DNA of 41,876 nucleotides from Gillisia sp. (GTDB lineage Bacteria; Bacteroidota; Bacteroidia; Flavobacteriales; Flavobacteriaceae): NCBI GenBank assembly GCA_024635675.1, contig JAGXIJ010000066.1, positions 1 to 41,876 of the forward strand, read 5' to 3'. Shown piece by piece: positions 29,762 to 38,900 of this stretch (position 1 is its first letter; each line of letters starts with the position of its first letter). The notes under the pieces were generated by a model. It saw only the letters and a program-made list of their open reading frames with translations, ran no database searches and was not told where the DNA came from. The position numbers and the translations under genes were made by a program.

Positions 29762-31027
29762 TTAAACCCCGGCAGCAATACTTTTCATGCTTGCTACAAA
29801 ATGATCTAATTCTACTGTGGTTGTGTAAACGTTAGGGGTGATCCTACAACCATTCACACCTGCATTGTCTATTCCTACGGTAAATACGCTATATTCTTCC
29901 AGTAAGATCTTTGCCAGTTCTGTAGCAGGGATCCCAATGACCCCAACATTAGCAATGGCACAACTTCGATGCACTTGAGTTGGAGTAAAGATTTTAATGC
30001 TTTCTACCTCCCGTAACTGCTCACTCCAATAGCGTTGCAGGTGCCGCAGGCGTTCTTCTTTTCGTTCAATCCCAATAAGTTCCAGATAATCCAGAGCATC
30101 TGCAATGGCAAGATGTGTATGTACAGGATGCGTCCCGGTATGGTTCAGGCGCAGGATATTATCCTGCTCAGTGATGCTTTCTGCAAACAATGGCCAGAGT
30201 TTAGAGATCTTATTTTTATTTATATATAACATGCCCACCCCTAATGGGGCAGCCACCCATTTATGTAGACTAGATCCATAATAATCGCAGTGGAGTTCCT
30301 CGATGTTCACATTAATGTGGCCTATACAATGTGCGCCATCTACCATCACTTCAACCCCATGCGTGTGCGCCATATCGCATATCTTGCACACCGGGAGAAT
30401 ATGCCCGGTAATGTTCACCATATGGCAAATCATAAGCAGTTTTGTTCTGGAGGTGATCTGGCTTTCGTACAGGGCAACCAGTTCCTCGTCGGAAATTGGG
30501 TCCTGCGGAATATCTACCAGTTTGTTCACCATCCCGGCACGTTTAGAAACCTGCTTAAACATGTTGAGCATTGCCCCATAATCCTGATGCGCCATAATGG
30601 CCTCATCTCCTTCCTGCCAAGGGTAGCCGGAAATTATAAGATCTAAAGATTCTGTGGTATTCCTGGTGAGTATTAACTCCGTCTCAGCGCAGCCCACGAA
30701 TTTCGCCAGTCTGGCATTGATACGTGCTTTGTTCTCTTCCTGTACCCCGCGCATATAAAAAGCCCCTTCTTTATTAACATGAGCTATATGTTCCAGGTAT
30801 TTTTTTAAAGTAGGTTGCGGGATGATATTATAATACCCATTTTCCAAATTTATATACTCCGGTTTTAAAATATAATCTTCCCGAATACGCAGCCAAAAGT
30901 CTCCTTCGTTATAAGAAGCACCAGCCGATTTTAAATGCCCCGTAGCGTTAAGCGTAAGTGGAAAAGATAAGCTTGTCACCGCCATTCCCGCCAGGCTTAT
31001 ATTTTTAATAAAATCACGTTTTTTCAT
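29762..31027 (-). CDS. Class V PLP-dependent aminotransferase (isopenicillin N epimerase-like), secreted
   Basis: N-terminal signal MKKRDFIKNISLAGMAVTSLSFPLTLNA; NTTESLDLIISGYPW, VDGAHCIGHINVNIEELHCDYYGSSLHKW (PLP Lys context). Confidence 0.93.
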   Translation of the reverse strand: MKKRDFIKNISLAGMAVTSLSFPLTLNATGHLKSAGASYNEGDFWLRIREDYILKPEYINLENGYYNIIPQPTLKKYLEHIAHVNKEGAFYMRGVQEENKARINARLAKFVGCAETELILTRNTTESLDLIISGYPWQEGDEAIMAHQDYGAMLNMFKQVSKRAGMVNKLVDIPQDPISDEELVALYESQITSRTKLLMICHMVNITGHILPVCKICDMAHTHGVEVMVDGAHCIGHINVNIEELHCDYYGSSLHKWVAAPLGVGMLYINKNKISKLWPLFAESITEQDNILRLNHTGTHPVHTHLAIADALDYLELIGIERKEERLRHLQRYWSEQLREVESIKIFTPTQVHRSCAIANVGVIGIPATELAKILLEEYSVFTVGIDNAGVNGCRITPNVYTTTVELDHFVASMKSIAAGV

Positions 31028-31085
31028 AATAGTCTTTTACTAACTCTTTAAAAATAGCGGTTTCTTTTAGGATATTAAGGGATTA

Positions 31086-31250
31086 TTGACAATTATTCAG
31101 ATTTAGGTAAGGAATCCCGTTATATCTTTTAAAAAAAACTTAAGTATGAGATAGCATATTCTTTGTGGCCCTACCTTTTTAGAATTCAACTAAATCCTAA
31201 TATTTATCCCAAGCTTGTTTGGGATGAATGCAATTATTGTATTGATATAA
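31086..31250. repeat. Dispersed intergenic repeat, copy A
   Basis: Shares TTGACAATTA..TTTAAAA..TTAAGT..GAGA.AGCA.ATTCT..CCCTACCTTTTTAGAATTCAAC..TATCCC.AGCT..TTTGGGATGAAT..TATTGATATAA with copy B. Confidence 0.82.
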
Positions 31251-31419
31251 ATAACCCTTTAACTACCCTTCTAGAGTTTTTGAATTTATGTAGATCAATA
31301 GGAAAACCGACTATTTCTTAACGAATCACTAACAACATGGCTCTTTCCAAGTCGAAAACCATTGCAAAGACCTATTTTTAGACCAGAATTATATTTAAAA
31401 GTCTAATCCTCGAAACTCA

Positions 31420-32685
31420 ATGAATCAAAAAAAAGCCCCATGGTACTTTCTCGTACTACTTATTTTGGCAGGAGAGTCTGTATTTATTCTTCCATTTGTT
31501 CTTTCACGAGTCTTTAGGCCTACAGTGCTGGAGTTGTTTGATCTGGACAATCTTCAGTTAGGAATATGTTTTTCTGTATATGGTATTGTAGCATTGTTAT
31601 CTTATCTCTTTGGAGGTCCTTTGGCCGATAAGTTTCCTCCAAGAAAATTAATTGCAACAGCATTGTGGATGACAGCTTTAGGAGGATTTGTCTATGCTAC
31701 ATTTCCTAGTTATACAGTATTAAAAATACTTTATGGGTATTGGGGTTTTACGACCATCTTTTTATTCTGGGCTCCAATGATCAAAGCTACTCGAGTCTGG
31801 GGTGGAGCTACTTCGCAAGGCAAGGCATTTGGGTTTTTGGACGGCGGCCGCGGATTAGTGGGGGCACTATTCGGAGCTTTGGGTGTAGTTATTTTTTCAC
31901 TATTTATAACTTCAAAAATTTCCGAAGGGACAGTTTCTGAAAGCAGGGCAGCCTTCGAGATGGTTATACTGGTTTGCTCAGGTATAGTTGTTCTTGTTGG
32001 GATATTTGTGTGGTTATTTATGAAATTGGATCCCAAAACAGAAAAAGAGATCATCTTAGAAAAAATAACGATAGCTCAAATTAAAGAGGTGTTACGATTG
32101 CCTTCCGTATGGCTGCTGATGATCATTATTCTATGTGCATATGTAGGCTACAAGATCACAGATGTGTTTTCGCTGTATGCCAAAGACGTAATGCACTATA
32201 ACCAAGTGCAATCGGCCCAGGTAGGTACTTTTTTGCTATTTATTCGTCCTGTCGTTGGAATCCTAATCGGGGTATTGGCAGATCGCACACGTCCTACTTT
32301 TTGGCTGGTAGTTAGTTTTGTGGTTTCTTTCTTCGGAGCATTATTATTTGCTACAGGTGTGATTTCAGATTCGGCGACCGTTTTGTTCTTTATTTCGATA
32401 TTAGTTGTGGCGACTGGAGTGTACGCTGCACGTTCTCTATACTTTGCGGTGATGGAGAGCGGACAGATCCCCTTGGTTCTTACAGGAACTGCAGTTGGCC
32501 TTATTTCCATCGTTGGCTATACGCCAGATATATTCGCTGGTCCTGCCATGGGATACCTTCTAGATAATTCGCCAGGTAAGGAAGGGCATCAACATGTGTT
32601 TTGGATGTTGGCTCTATTTTCTTTTATAGGTGGGATCGCAGCTTATTATTATTTCCTATTGTATCGAAAAAAGAAACCGGATTAA
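31420..32685 (+). CDS. MFS transporter
   Basis: About 12 TM segments; YLFGGPLADKFPPRKLIATALW loop; PVVGILIGVLADRTRPT. Confidence 0.93.
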   Translation: MNQKKAPWYFLVLLILAGESVFILPFVLSRVFRPTVLELFDLDNLQLGICFSVYGIVALLSYLFGGPLADKFPPRKLIATALWMTALGGFVYATFPSYTVLKILYGYWGFTTIFLFWAPMIKATRVWGGATSQGKAFGFLDGGRGLVGALFGALGVVIFSLFITSKISEGTVSESRAAFEMVILVCSGIVVLVGIFVWLFMKLDPKTEKEIILEKITIAQIKEVLRLPSVWLLMIIILCAYVGYKITDVFSLYAKDVMHYNQVQSAQVGTFLLFIRPVVGILIGVLADRTRPTFWLVVSFVVSFFGALLFATGVISDSATVLFFISILVVATGVYAARSLYFAVMESGQIPLVLTGTAVGLISIVGYTPDIFAGPAMGYLLDNSPGKEGHQHVFWMLALFSFIGGIAAYYYFLLYRKKKPD

Positions 32686-33351
32686 CAGTATTTTTTAAGT
32701 TTAGATGAAAGAATTTTAAATTGGATTCCCTCATATTTTTTATTTTATCATAATATAGTTTACCTGTTTCTTTTTTTACTGAATCTGCATCCAAAAGCAT
32801 CCCTCGTTAAGAGGTGAGAGTCCTTGTCTTTAAGATTTTTGCGGCTTTAAGCGTTAGTGGAAAAGTTAGCATTGTACTTTCCTGAAATAGGTTGACTAAA
32901 AAATAATCCATTTAGTACTTTAACTAATGAAAGAACAAAATCAACATTCTTCTTCATTCTTTAGCATGAGTCTTTTAAAGAGCGGCGAAAAAAAGCGAAA
33001 ACATGAATTAATCGTTAAAAGGAATGAAATATCAGATGAAATAAACAATTAAATGAAAAGGTTGAATATATATCGAGTTAATTTTCACATATTACATTTA
33101 ATGATAGTACGTTGGAAAACTTCAATTTCGATTTATACCGGTTTGGTTAAACCAAATCTTTGTAAAACAGCTTGTTTGGAAAGAATTCAAAAAAATGAAG
33201 ATTTCGTTAAATAAAGCCAAATTAGGTGCGAATGATTTTTAATCTCCTTCCTTCATACTATTGTTTAAATTATAAAATGAAAATCGGGGAATTTTAATTT
33301 ACCCTATTACCAATTAAGTTTTATTGGTTAAACTCTATACCTAAACAAATT

Positions 33352-36069
33352 ATGCCCTTACCTCTCCAATTTGACCACGTTTTTCAACTTTTACCCACTG
33401 CCAGTGTACTCCTCCTTCTAGATGCCCCAAAATTCACTATTGTCGCAGTTAATGACGCCTATTTGGAAGCAGTTGGTTTCCCGAGGGAAGATCTGATTGG
33501 GAAAGGAATATTCGAGGCATTTCCTGAAAACCCGGACGATAAGCTATCGAATGGTGTTCAAAATTTGAAGAATTCTTTGGAGCAGGTAATCTCCAAAAAG
33601 GAATCAAATAAAATGATTCATCAAAAATATGACATTCCCATTCGCGGCACTTCAAAATTTAAGGTCAAATATGCAAACGTTCAGAATATTCCAATAAAGG
33701 ATGACGATAACAATATCACCCATATTTTGCACTCGATTGAAGATTTAACGAATAAGAAAAACCTAGAAATAACATTAGAAACTGAAAGACAACGTTTCAC
33801 TGATTTATACCTACAGGCTCCTTCCAGCATAGGAATTCTAAAGGGACCAAATCATATTTTTGAATTGGCTAACCCTCTATTTTTAAAGTTAATTGGGAAA
33901 AAGAATATTATAGGTAAAACAGTTAGGGAAGTATTGCCGGGAATGGAAAGCCAAGGAATTGTAGAAATTTTAGATAACGTCTTTAAAACTGGGGAAACCT
34001 TTTCGGTCAAAGAAATGCATTTGAAATTTGATAAATGGGATAATGGGGAAATTGTAGATATTTATCAGGATATGCTATTACAACCACATAAAGACCATGG
34101 TATAATAGACGGCATTAGTTTCTTTTTTATAGATGTCACTGAAAAAGTAGAATCCCGGAAAATAATAGAGGAAAGAGAAAAAAGCTTAAAGGAATCTCAG
34201 GAAGTGGCACATATGGGCAATTGGGAACTGAATTTTGCAACAGGGATTACAATTTGGTCTGATGAATTGTGCAGAATTTATGGACTTTCACCCTCAGAAA
34301 ATATTCAATCTTATGAGAATTGGTTGTCCTTTATCCATCCTGATGATTTAGAGGAAGTACTTGCTATTATAGATGAATCAGAAAAAACATTAAGTGAATC
34401 TGTTTTAAAACACCGTATTGTCTTAAGAGATGGGACCATTAAACATATGTACGGAAAAAGTAAATTTGCTTATGATAAAACAGGGGCGCTTGAAGGTATG
34501 TACGGTATTGCTATTGATGTAACGGTACCCACAAAAGCCGAAGAGAAGGAAAGATTTCAGTCCAATTTATTAAATATTGTTACTCAGGCAGCCATTTCAA
34601 TCAATGCATTTGGGATCATCAATTTTTGGAATAAGGCAGCAACAGAAATTTACGGCTGGACCGCCGAAGAAGCATTAGGCAAAAATGCTTATTCCCTGAT
34701 ATCTACAAAGCGCAAGGAAGGAGATACCATGGAGATTATGGAAGAGTTGGCCATGAATAATTCCTCTAATGAAAACGAATATGTGGTAAAACATAAGGAC
34801 GGGCATATATTTTCTGTTTTTGCTTGTCTTTCGCCAATTTATGATAAAAAGGGAAAGTTTGAAGGGGTTTTAGAAGTTTCATTGGATATTACCGGGAGAA
34901 TAAAAGAAGAAGAAAAACTCAGGGAAATAAATAAAGAACTTTCAGATTATAAGTATGCATTAGACGAATCATCTATTGTAGCAATTACAAATCAAAAAGG
35001 AACTATCCAGTATGTAAACGATAACTTCTGCAAAATCTCCCAGTTCAGTCCGGAAGAATTAATAGGGCAAGATCACCGCATGATCAATTCGGGATATTAT
35101 TCTAAAGAATATATCCGGAATATGTGGAAAACTATTTCGAGAGGCAAAATCTGGAAAGGAGAACTTAAAAACAAAGCAAAAGACGGGAGCATTTATTGGG
35201 TAGAAACAATCATTACTCCTTTTCTGGATAAAAGCGAAAAGCCATATCAATATGTTGTAATCCAATTTGATATCACAGAAAGAAAAAAAGCGGAAGGAAA
35301 TATTAAAAGGCAGAATGAGGAGCTTGTTATTCAATACCGGGAGAAAAAAAATAGGGCTGCAGAATTAAGCCTTTCCAATAAAGAACTCCTAAAAACAAAT
35401 ATAGAACTTGATCGTTTTGTTTATAGTGTCTCCCACGATTTACGTTCCCCGCTCACCTCCATTCTAGGCCTTATTTCCTTTATCGAAGAAGATAGCAGGG
35501 AACCAGACACTCTTGAACAAATTAAGATGATCCGGACCAGCATAAACCGTCTTGACGGATTCATTAAAAATATACTTAGTTACTCGCAGAATAACCGCAC
35601 CGGACTGGAAACAGTAAAAATCCCTATCAAGAAAGCCATCAATGAAATTATAGATTCGGTGCGCAATGTTAAAGAGGCGAAAGGAATTTCATTTCAAATA
35701 GATATTGATGAGGAAAAGCCATTTTATTCAGATTGGCAACGCTTTAATACAATCCTGGAAAATCTTATTTTCAATGCTATTAAATACCATACAAATGAGG
35801 TGTCTGGAAGGTACTTAAAACTAACCGGGACATCAGACCTCGATGAGTTAAATCTCAGTATTTCCGATAATGGAATGGGAATAGCGGCTGAATATCACGA
35901 TAAAATATTCGATATGTTTTATCGCCTGCCTGGCACAACTGCAGGCTCCGGTTTCGGCTTGTATATAGTAAAGGAAACGCTTGAAAAATTGCATGGAACC
36001 ATTGAGATTCAATCTGAAAAAGGAGTGGGAACTACTTTTATAATTACCCTAAAAAATTTAAAAGAATGA
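33352..36069 (+). CDS. Multi-PAS sensor histidine kinase
   Basis: Several PAS/PAC blocks, HisKA FVYSVSHDLRSPLTSILGLISFIEED, HATPase ISDNGMGI..GSGFGLYIVKETLEKLHGTIEIQS. Confidence 0.95.
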   Translation: MPLPLQFDHVFQLLPTASVLLLLDAPKFTIVAVNDAYLEAVGFPREDLIGKGIFEAFPENPDDKLSNGVQNLKNSLEQVISKKESNKMIHQKYDIPIRGTSKFKVKYANVQNIPIKDDDNNITHILHSIEDLTNKKNLEITLETERQRFTDLYLQAPSSIGILKGPNHIFELANPLFLKLIGKKNIIGKTVREVLPGMESQGIVEILDNVFKTGETFSVKEMHLKFDKWDNGEIVDIYQDMLLQPHKDHGIIDGISFFFIDVTEKVESRKIIEEREKSLKESQEVAHMGNWELNFATGITIWSDELCRIYGLSPSENIQSYENWLSFIHPDDLEEVLAIIDESEKTLSESVLKHRIVLRDGTIKHMYGKSKFAYDKTGALEGMYGIAIDVTVPTKAEEKERFQSNLLNIVTQAAISINAFGIINFWNKAATEIYGWTAEEALGKNAYSLISTKRKEGDTMEIMEELAMNNSSNENEYVVKHKDGHIFSVFACLSPIYDKKGKFEGVLEVSLDITGRIKEEEKLREINKELSDYKYALDESSIVAITNQKGTIQYVNDNFCKISQFSPEELIGQDHRMINSGYYSKEYIRNMWKTISRGKIWKGELKNKAKDGSIYWVETIITPFLDKSEKPYQYVVIQFDITERKKAEGNIKRQNEELVIQYREKKNRAAELSLSNKELLKTNIELDRFVYSVSHDLRSPLTSILGLISFIEEDSREPDTLEQIKMIRTSINRLDGFIKNILSYSQNNRTGLETVKIPIKKAINEIIDSVRNVKEAKGISFQIDIDEEKPFYSDWQRFNTILENLIFNAIKYHTNEVSGRYLKLTGTSDLDELNLSISDNGMGIAAEYHDKIFDMFYRLPGTTAGSGFGLYIVKETLEKLHGTIEIQSEKGVGTTFIITLKNLKE

Positions 36070-36476
36070 AAGAAGAACAATCACCCAGATTTGAAAATGT
36101 CATGATAATTGACGATAGCGTAATGGACCTCTATATTTCATCACGAATGATCACTAAACACAATTTTGGTGAAAAAGTACTGCAGTATTCCTCTGCTACC
36201 GAGGCATTAGAATACCTCCAGGAAAGTCAGGAAAACATTTCCCAGTTGCCGGAGGTGATTTTTGTGGATATTTATATGCCCGGAATGTCCGGTTTTGAAT
36301 TTATGAAAGAGTATGATAAACTCACAACCTCCTTCAAAAATTACTGCAGTGTCTTCATCGTTTCCTCGTCCATTGACCAACGAGACCTAATTTGCGCAAA
36401 CGAAGATAAAAATGTAGTGGCTATGCAGGGAAAACCCATTACAAAAGAATTCCTTAAAGATCTAAAGACAAGCTAA
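36066..36476 (+). CDS. Response regulator receiver protein
   Basis: MIIDDSVMDLYISSRMI, EVIFVDIYMPGMSGFEFMKEY; ATGA overlap with the upstream kinase. Confidence 0.95.
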   Translation: MKEEQSPRFENVMIIDDSVMDLYISSRMITKHNFGEKVLQYSSATEALEYLQESQENISQLPEVIFVDIYMPGMSGFEFMKEYDKLTTSFKNYCSVFIVSSSIDQRDLICANEDKNVVAMQGKPITKEFLKDLKTS

Positions 36477-36640
36477 AGGCATTTTCTTATTCTACTGTGT
36501 GTTTGGTGAAAGTTAAAAATTAAAAAAGATAGAATTCAGTATTGACCTACAATTAAGTTAGTTATGATCCATAATTCATTATGAGTGATTATTACAAATG
36601 GATTAAAAGTAGGGACGTATCAATCATGAAAAGAACAAAG

Positions 36641-36800
36641 CTAGAGTTTACAACATCGGTTACAATCAAATAGTGAGGTTTCCAGTGAAAAGTGATAATT
36701 TAGACAACAAGTAGCAAAAAACAAAGCCGACAATCCCGATTGTTATCGAAAGCGTTCCTACTTCAGGCACCTTGCTCTAACCAAGACCCTTGGCAATAAT
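36641..36800. repeat. Cassette-spacer (attC-like) element S1
   Basis: TACAACATCGG start-like block and CCTACTTCaGGCACCTTGCTCTAACCAAGACC end block shared with S3/S4. Confidence 0.6.
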
Positions 36801-36818
36801 TTACTTAAAAAATCATTT

Positions 36819-38431
36819 ATGAAGAATTACCTAAAATTTTTAGTGATAGTGCTTTTTATTGGTTGTGAAAACGACAAAAAAGAGACCGCAAGCCTAGTGG
36901 AAGTTAACCAAACTACACTTGGCAATCATATGGAGCGTTTAGCGTCCGATGAGTTTCTAGGAAGAAAACCATTTACAGAAGGCGAAGTAAAAACCGTGAA
37001 CTATCTAAAAGATGAGTTTGAAAAATTAGGCCTTTTACCGGGAAATGGAGATAGTTATTTTCAAGATGTTCCAATGGTAGAAATTACAGGAACGCCTTCA
37101 GAAAACATGCTTATTTCTGGAAAAACGGGAAGTTTCAATTTAGAGTACTTAAAAGATTTTGTAGCCACAACAAACAAAGCAGTAAAAGAGGTTAGCCTTG
37201 AAAACTCCGAGCTTGTTTTTGCAGGTTATGGAATTGTTGCTCCAGAATATGAATGGAATGATTATGAAGGAATAGATTGGAAAGGAAAAACAGCTGTAGT
37301 TTTAATTAATGATCCGGGTTTTAAATCTGGAGATTCAACCTTATTTAAAGGAAACGAAATGACCTATTATGGGCGTTGGACCTATAAATATGAAGAAGCC
37401 GCCAGGCAAGGTGCTGCCGGACTTATTATTATTCATGATACAGAGCCTCTTATGGTTGGAATGTTATAGAATCAGGCTGGAGTGGGGCACGACTAATTAT
37501 TGAAAGTGATTTACCTCTTTTAAATGTAGAATCCTGGATAAGTGGGGAAAGCGCTAAAAAAATGTTTGATGTTTCTACCATGAAAGGTCAGGATTATAAA
37601 ACCCTTTCCAGAAATAAAAGCTTTAAACCAATTCCGCTAGAATTAAATGTTTCTGTAGAAATTAAAAACAAGATTAAAAAAGACGTTTCTAAAAATGTAG
37701 TAGCACTTATACCGGGGACAGAGAGAAAAGATGAAGTTATAATTTACTCTGCACATTGGGATCATTTTGGTATTGGTAAAGCTATTGAGGGGGATTCAAT
37801 CTACAATGGAGCTGTAGATAATGCATCTGGGACTGCAGGTCTTTTAGCCTTAGCAGAAGCCTTTAAAAAGAGTAAAGCCACAAAACGTTCTTTAGTGTTT
37901 ATTGCCCTTACGGGAGAAGAGCAAGGTTTACTAGGTTCTGCTTATTATGCAGAATTCCCGATTTTCACTCCTAAAAAAACAGTAGCAAATATTAATATTG
38001 ATGCTTTAGATAGTCCCGGAAAAATGAAAGATTTGACTATTACGGGTTATGGTCAATCTGAAATGGATGAATATGCCAAAGAAGCGGCACTTAAACAAAA
38101 CAGATACATAATTCCAGATCCGGAAGCTGAAAAAAGATATTTCTTTAGATCAGATCATTTTAATTTTGCGAAAATTGGCATCCCTGCTTTATATGCAAGC
38201 CGTTCTTATGAAGGATTTGATAAAAGTATTGAAGAAATAAAAGCTTATAATGATAATTACCGTATCAATTTATACCATCAACCTTCAGATGAATACGATC
38301 CTCAAACCACAGTATTAAGTGGGGTACAATTAGACTTACAACTATTTTTTAATGTAGGATTAAAATTAGCTAATGAAGATACTTTCCCCAAATGGTATGA
38401 TGGCAGTGAATTCAAAGCCGCCAGGAAGTAA
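36819..38431 (+). pseudogene. M28 family metallopeptidase, lipoprotein, single frameshift
   Basis: Frame 1 to IIHDTEP; continues in another frame as YGWNVIESGWSGARLIIESDLPLLNVESWISGESAKKMFDVSTM..; SAHWDHFGIG, DNASGTAGLLALAEAF, LTGEEQGLLGSAYY, FRSDHFNFA. Confidence 0.85.
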
Positions 38432-38545
38432 AACGCTTGCCAACATCGGGGCTTGGTAAATAGCGGGGCTTCCAATGAAAACTTCCGTTTTAGATACCAA
38501 GTAACAAAAGAGCAAGATCAGAGTAATTCTTTGGGCTTGCTATTT
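38432..38545. repeat. Cassette-spacer (attC-like) element S2, apparently truncated at its 3' end
   Basis: TTGCCAACATCGGGG start block; AAATAGC (38458-38464) pairs with GCTATTT (38539-38545); lacks TAACCAAGAC. Confidence 0.5.
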
Positions 38546-38690
38546 TGCTTTTTGTATGCATAAGAGTTAGAGGAGGGGAAAGAAGGTCATTACCACCAGC
38601 CCCACCTTTTTTATAAATTCACTTTTATTTATAAAATTCTATTACTAAATCCCTAAACACCGTAGCTTATTTTAAATTATTTGGGTGTTG

Positions 38691-38867
38691 TTGACAATTA
38701 CCCACATTTATGTGAGGATTCCCAAGTTTCCTTTAAAAGAATTAAGTTAAGTTTGAGACAGCAAATTCTAGGTGCCCTACCTTTTTTAGAATTCAACCAT
38801 TATTTATGCGATTAATGGCTTATCCCGAGCTGATTTGGGATGAATACATGATAATGTATTGATATAA
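38691..38867. repeat. Dispersed intergenic repeat, copy B
   Basis: Diverged copy of 31086-31250 in the same orientation, also upstream of a plus-strand CDS. Confidence 0.82.
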
Positions 38868-38900
38868 CTAGTTACCCACAAGATAAAAAAAACAAAGTGA

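Noticed and set aside
30035-30646. Plus-strand ORFs antisense to the class V aminotransferase
   Set aside because: Shadow ORFs of a well-supported CDS.
33135-33156. TTTGGTTAAACCAAA palindrome upstream of the PAS kinase
   Set aside because: Single short palindrome with no second copy; could be an operator but nothing supports a specific regulator.
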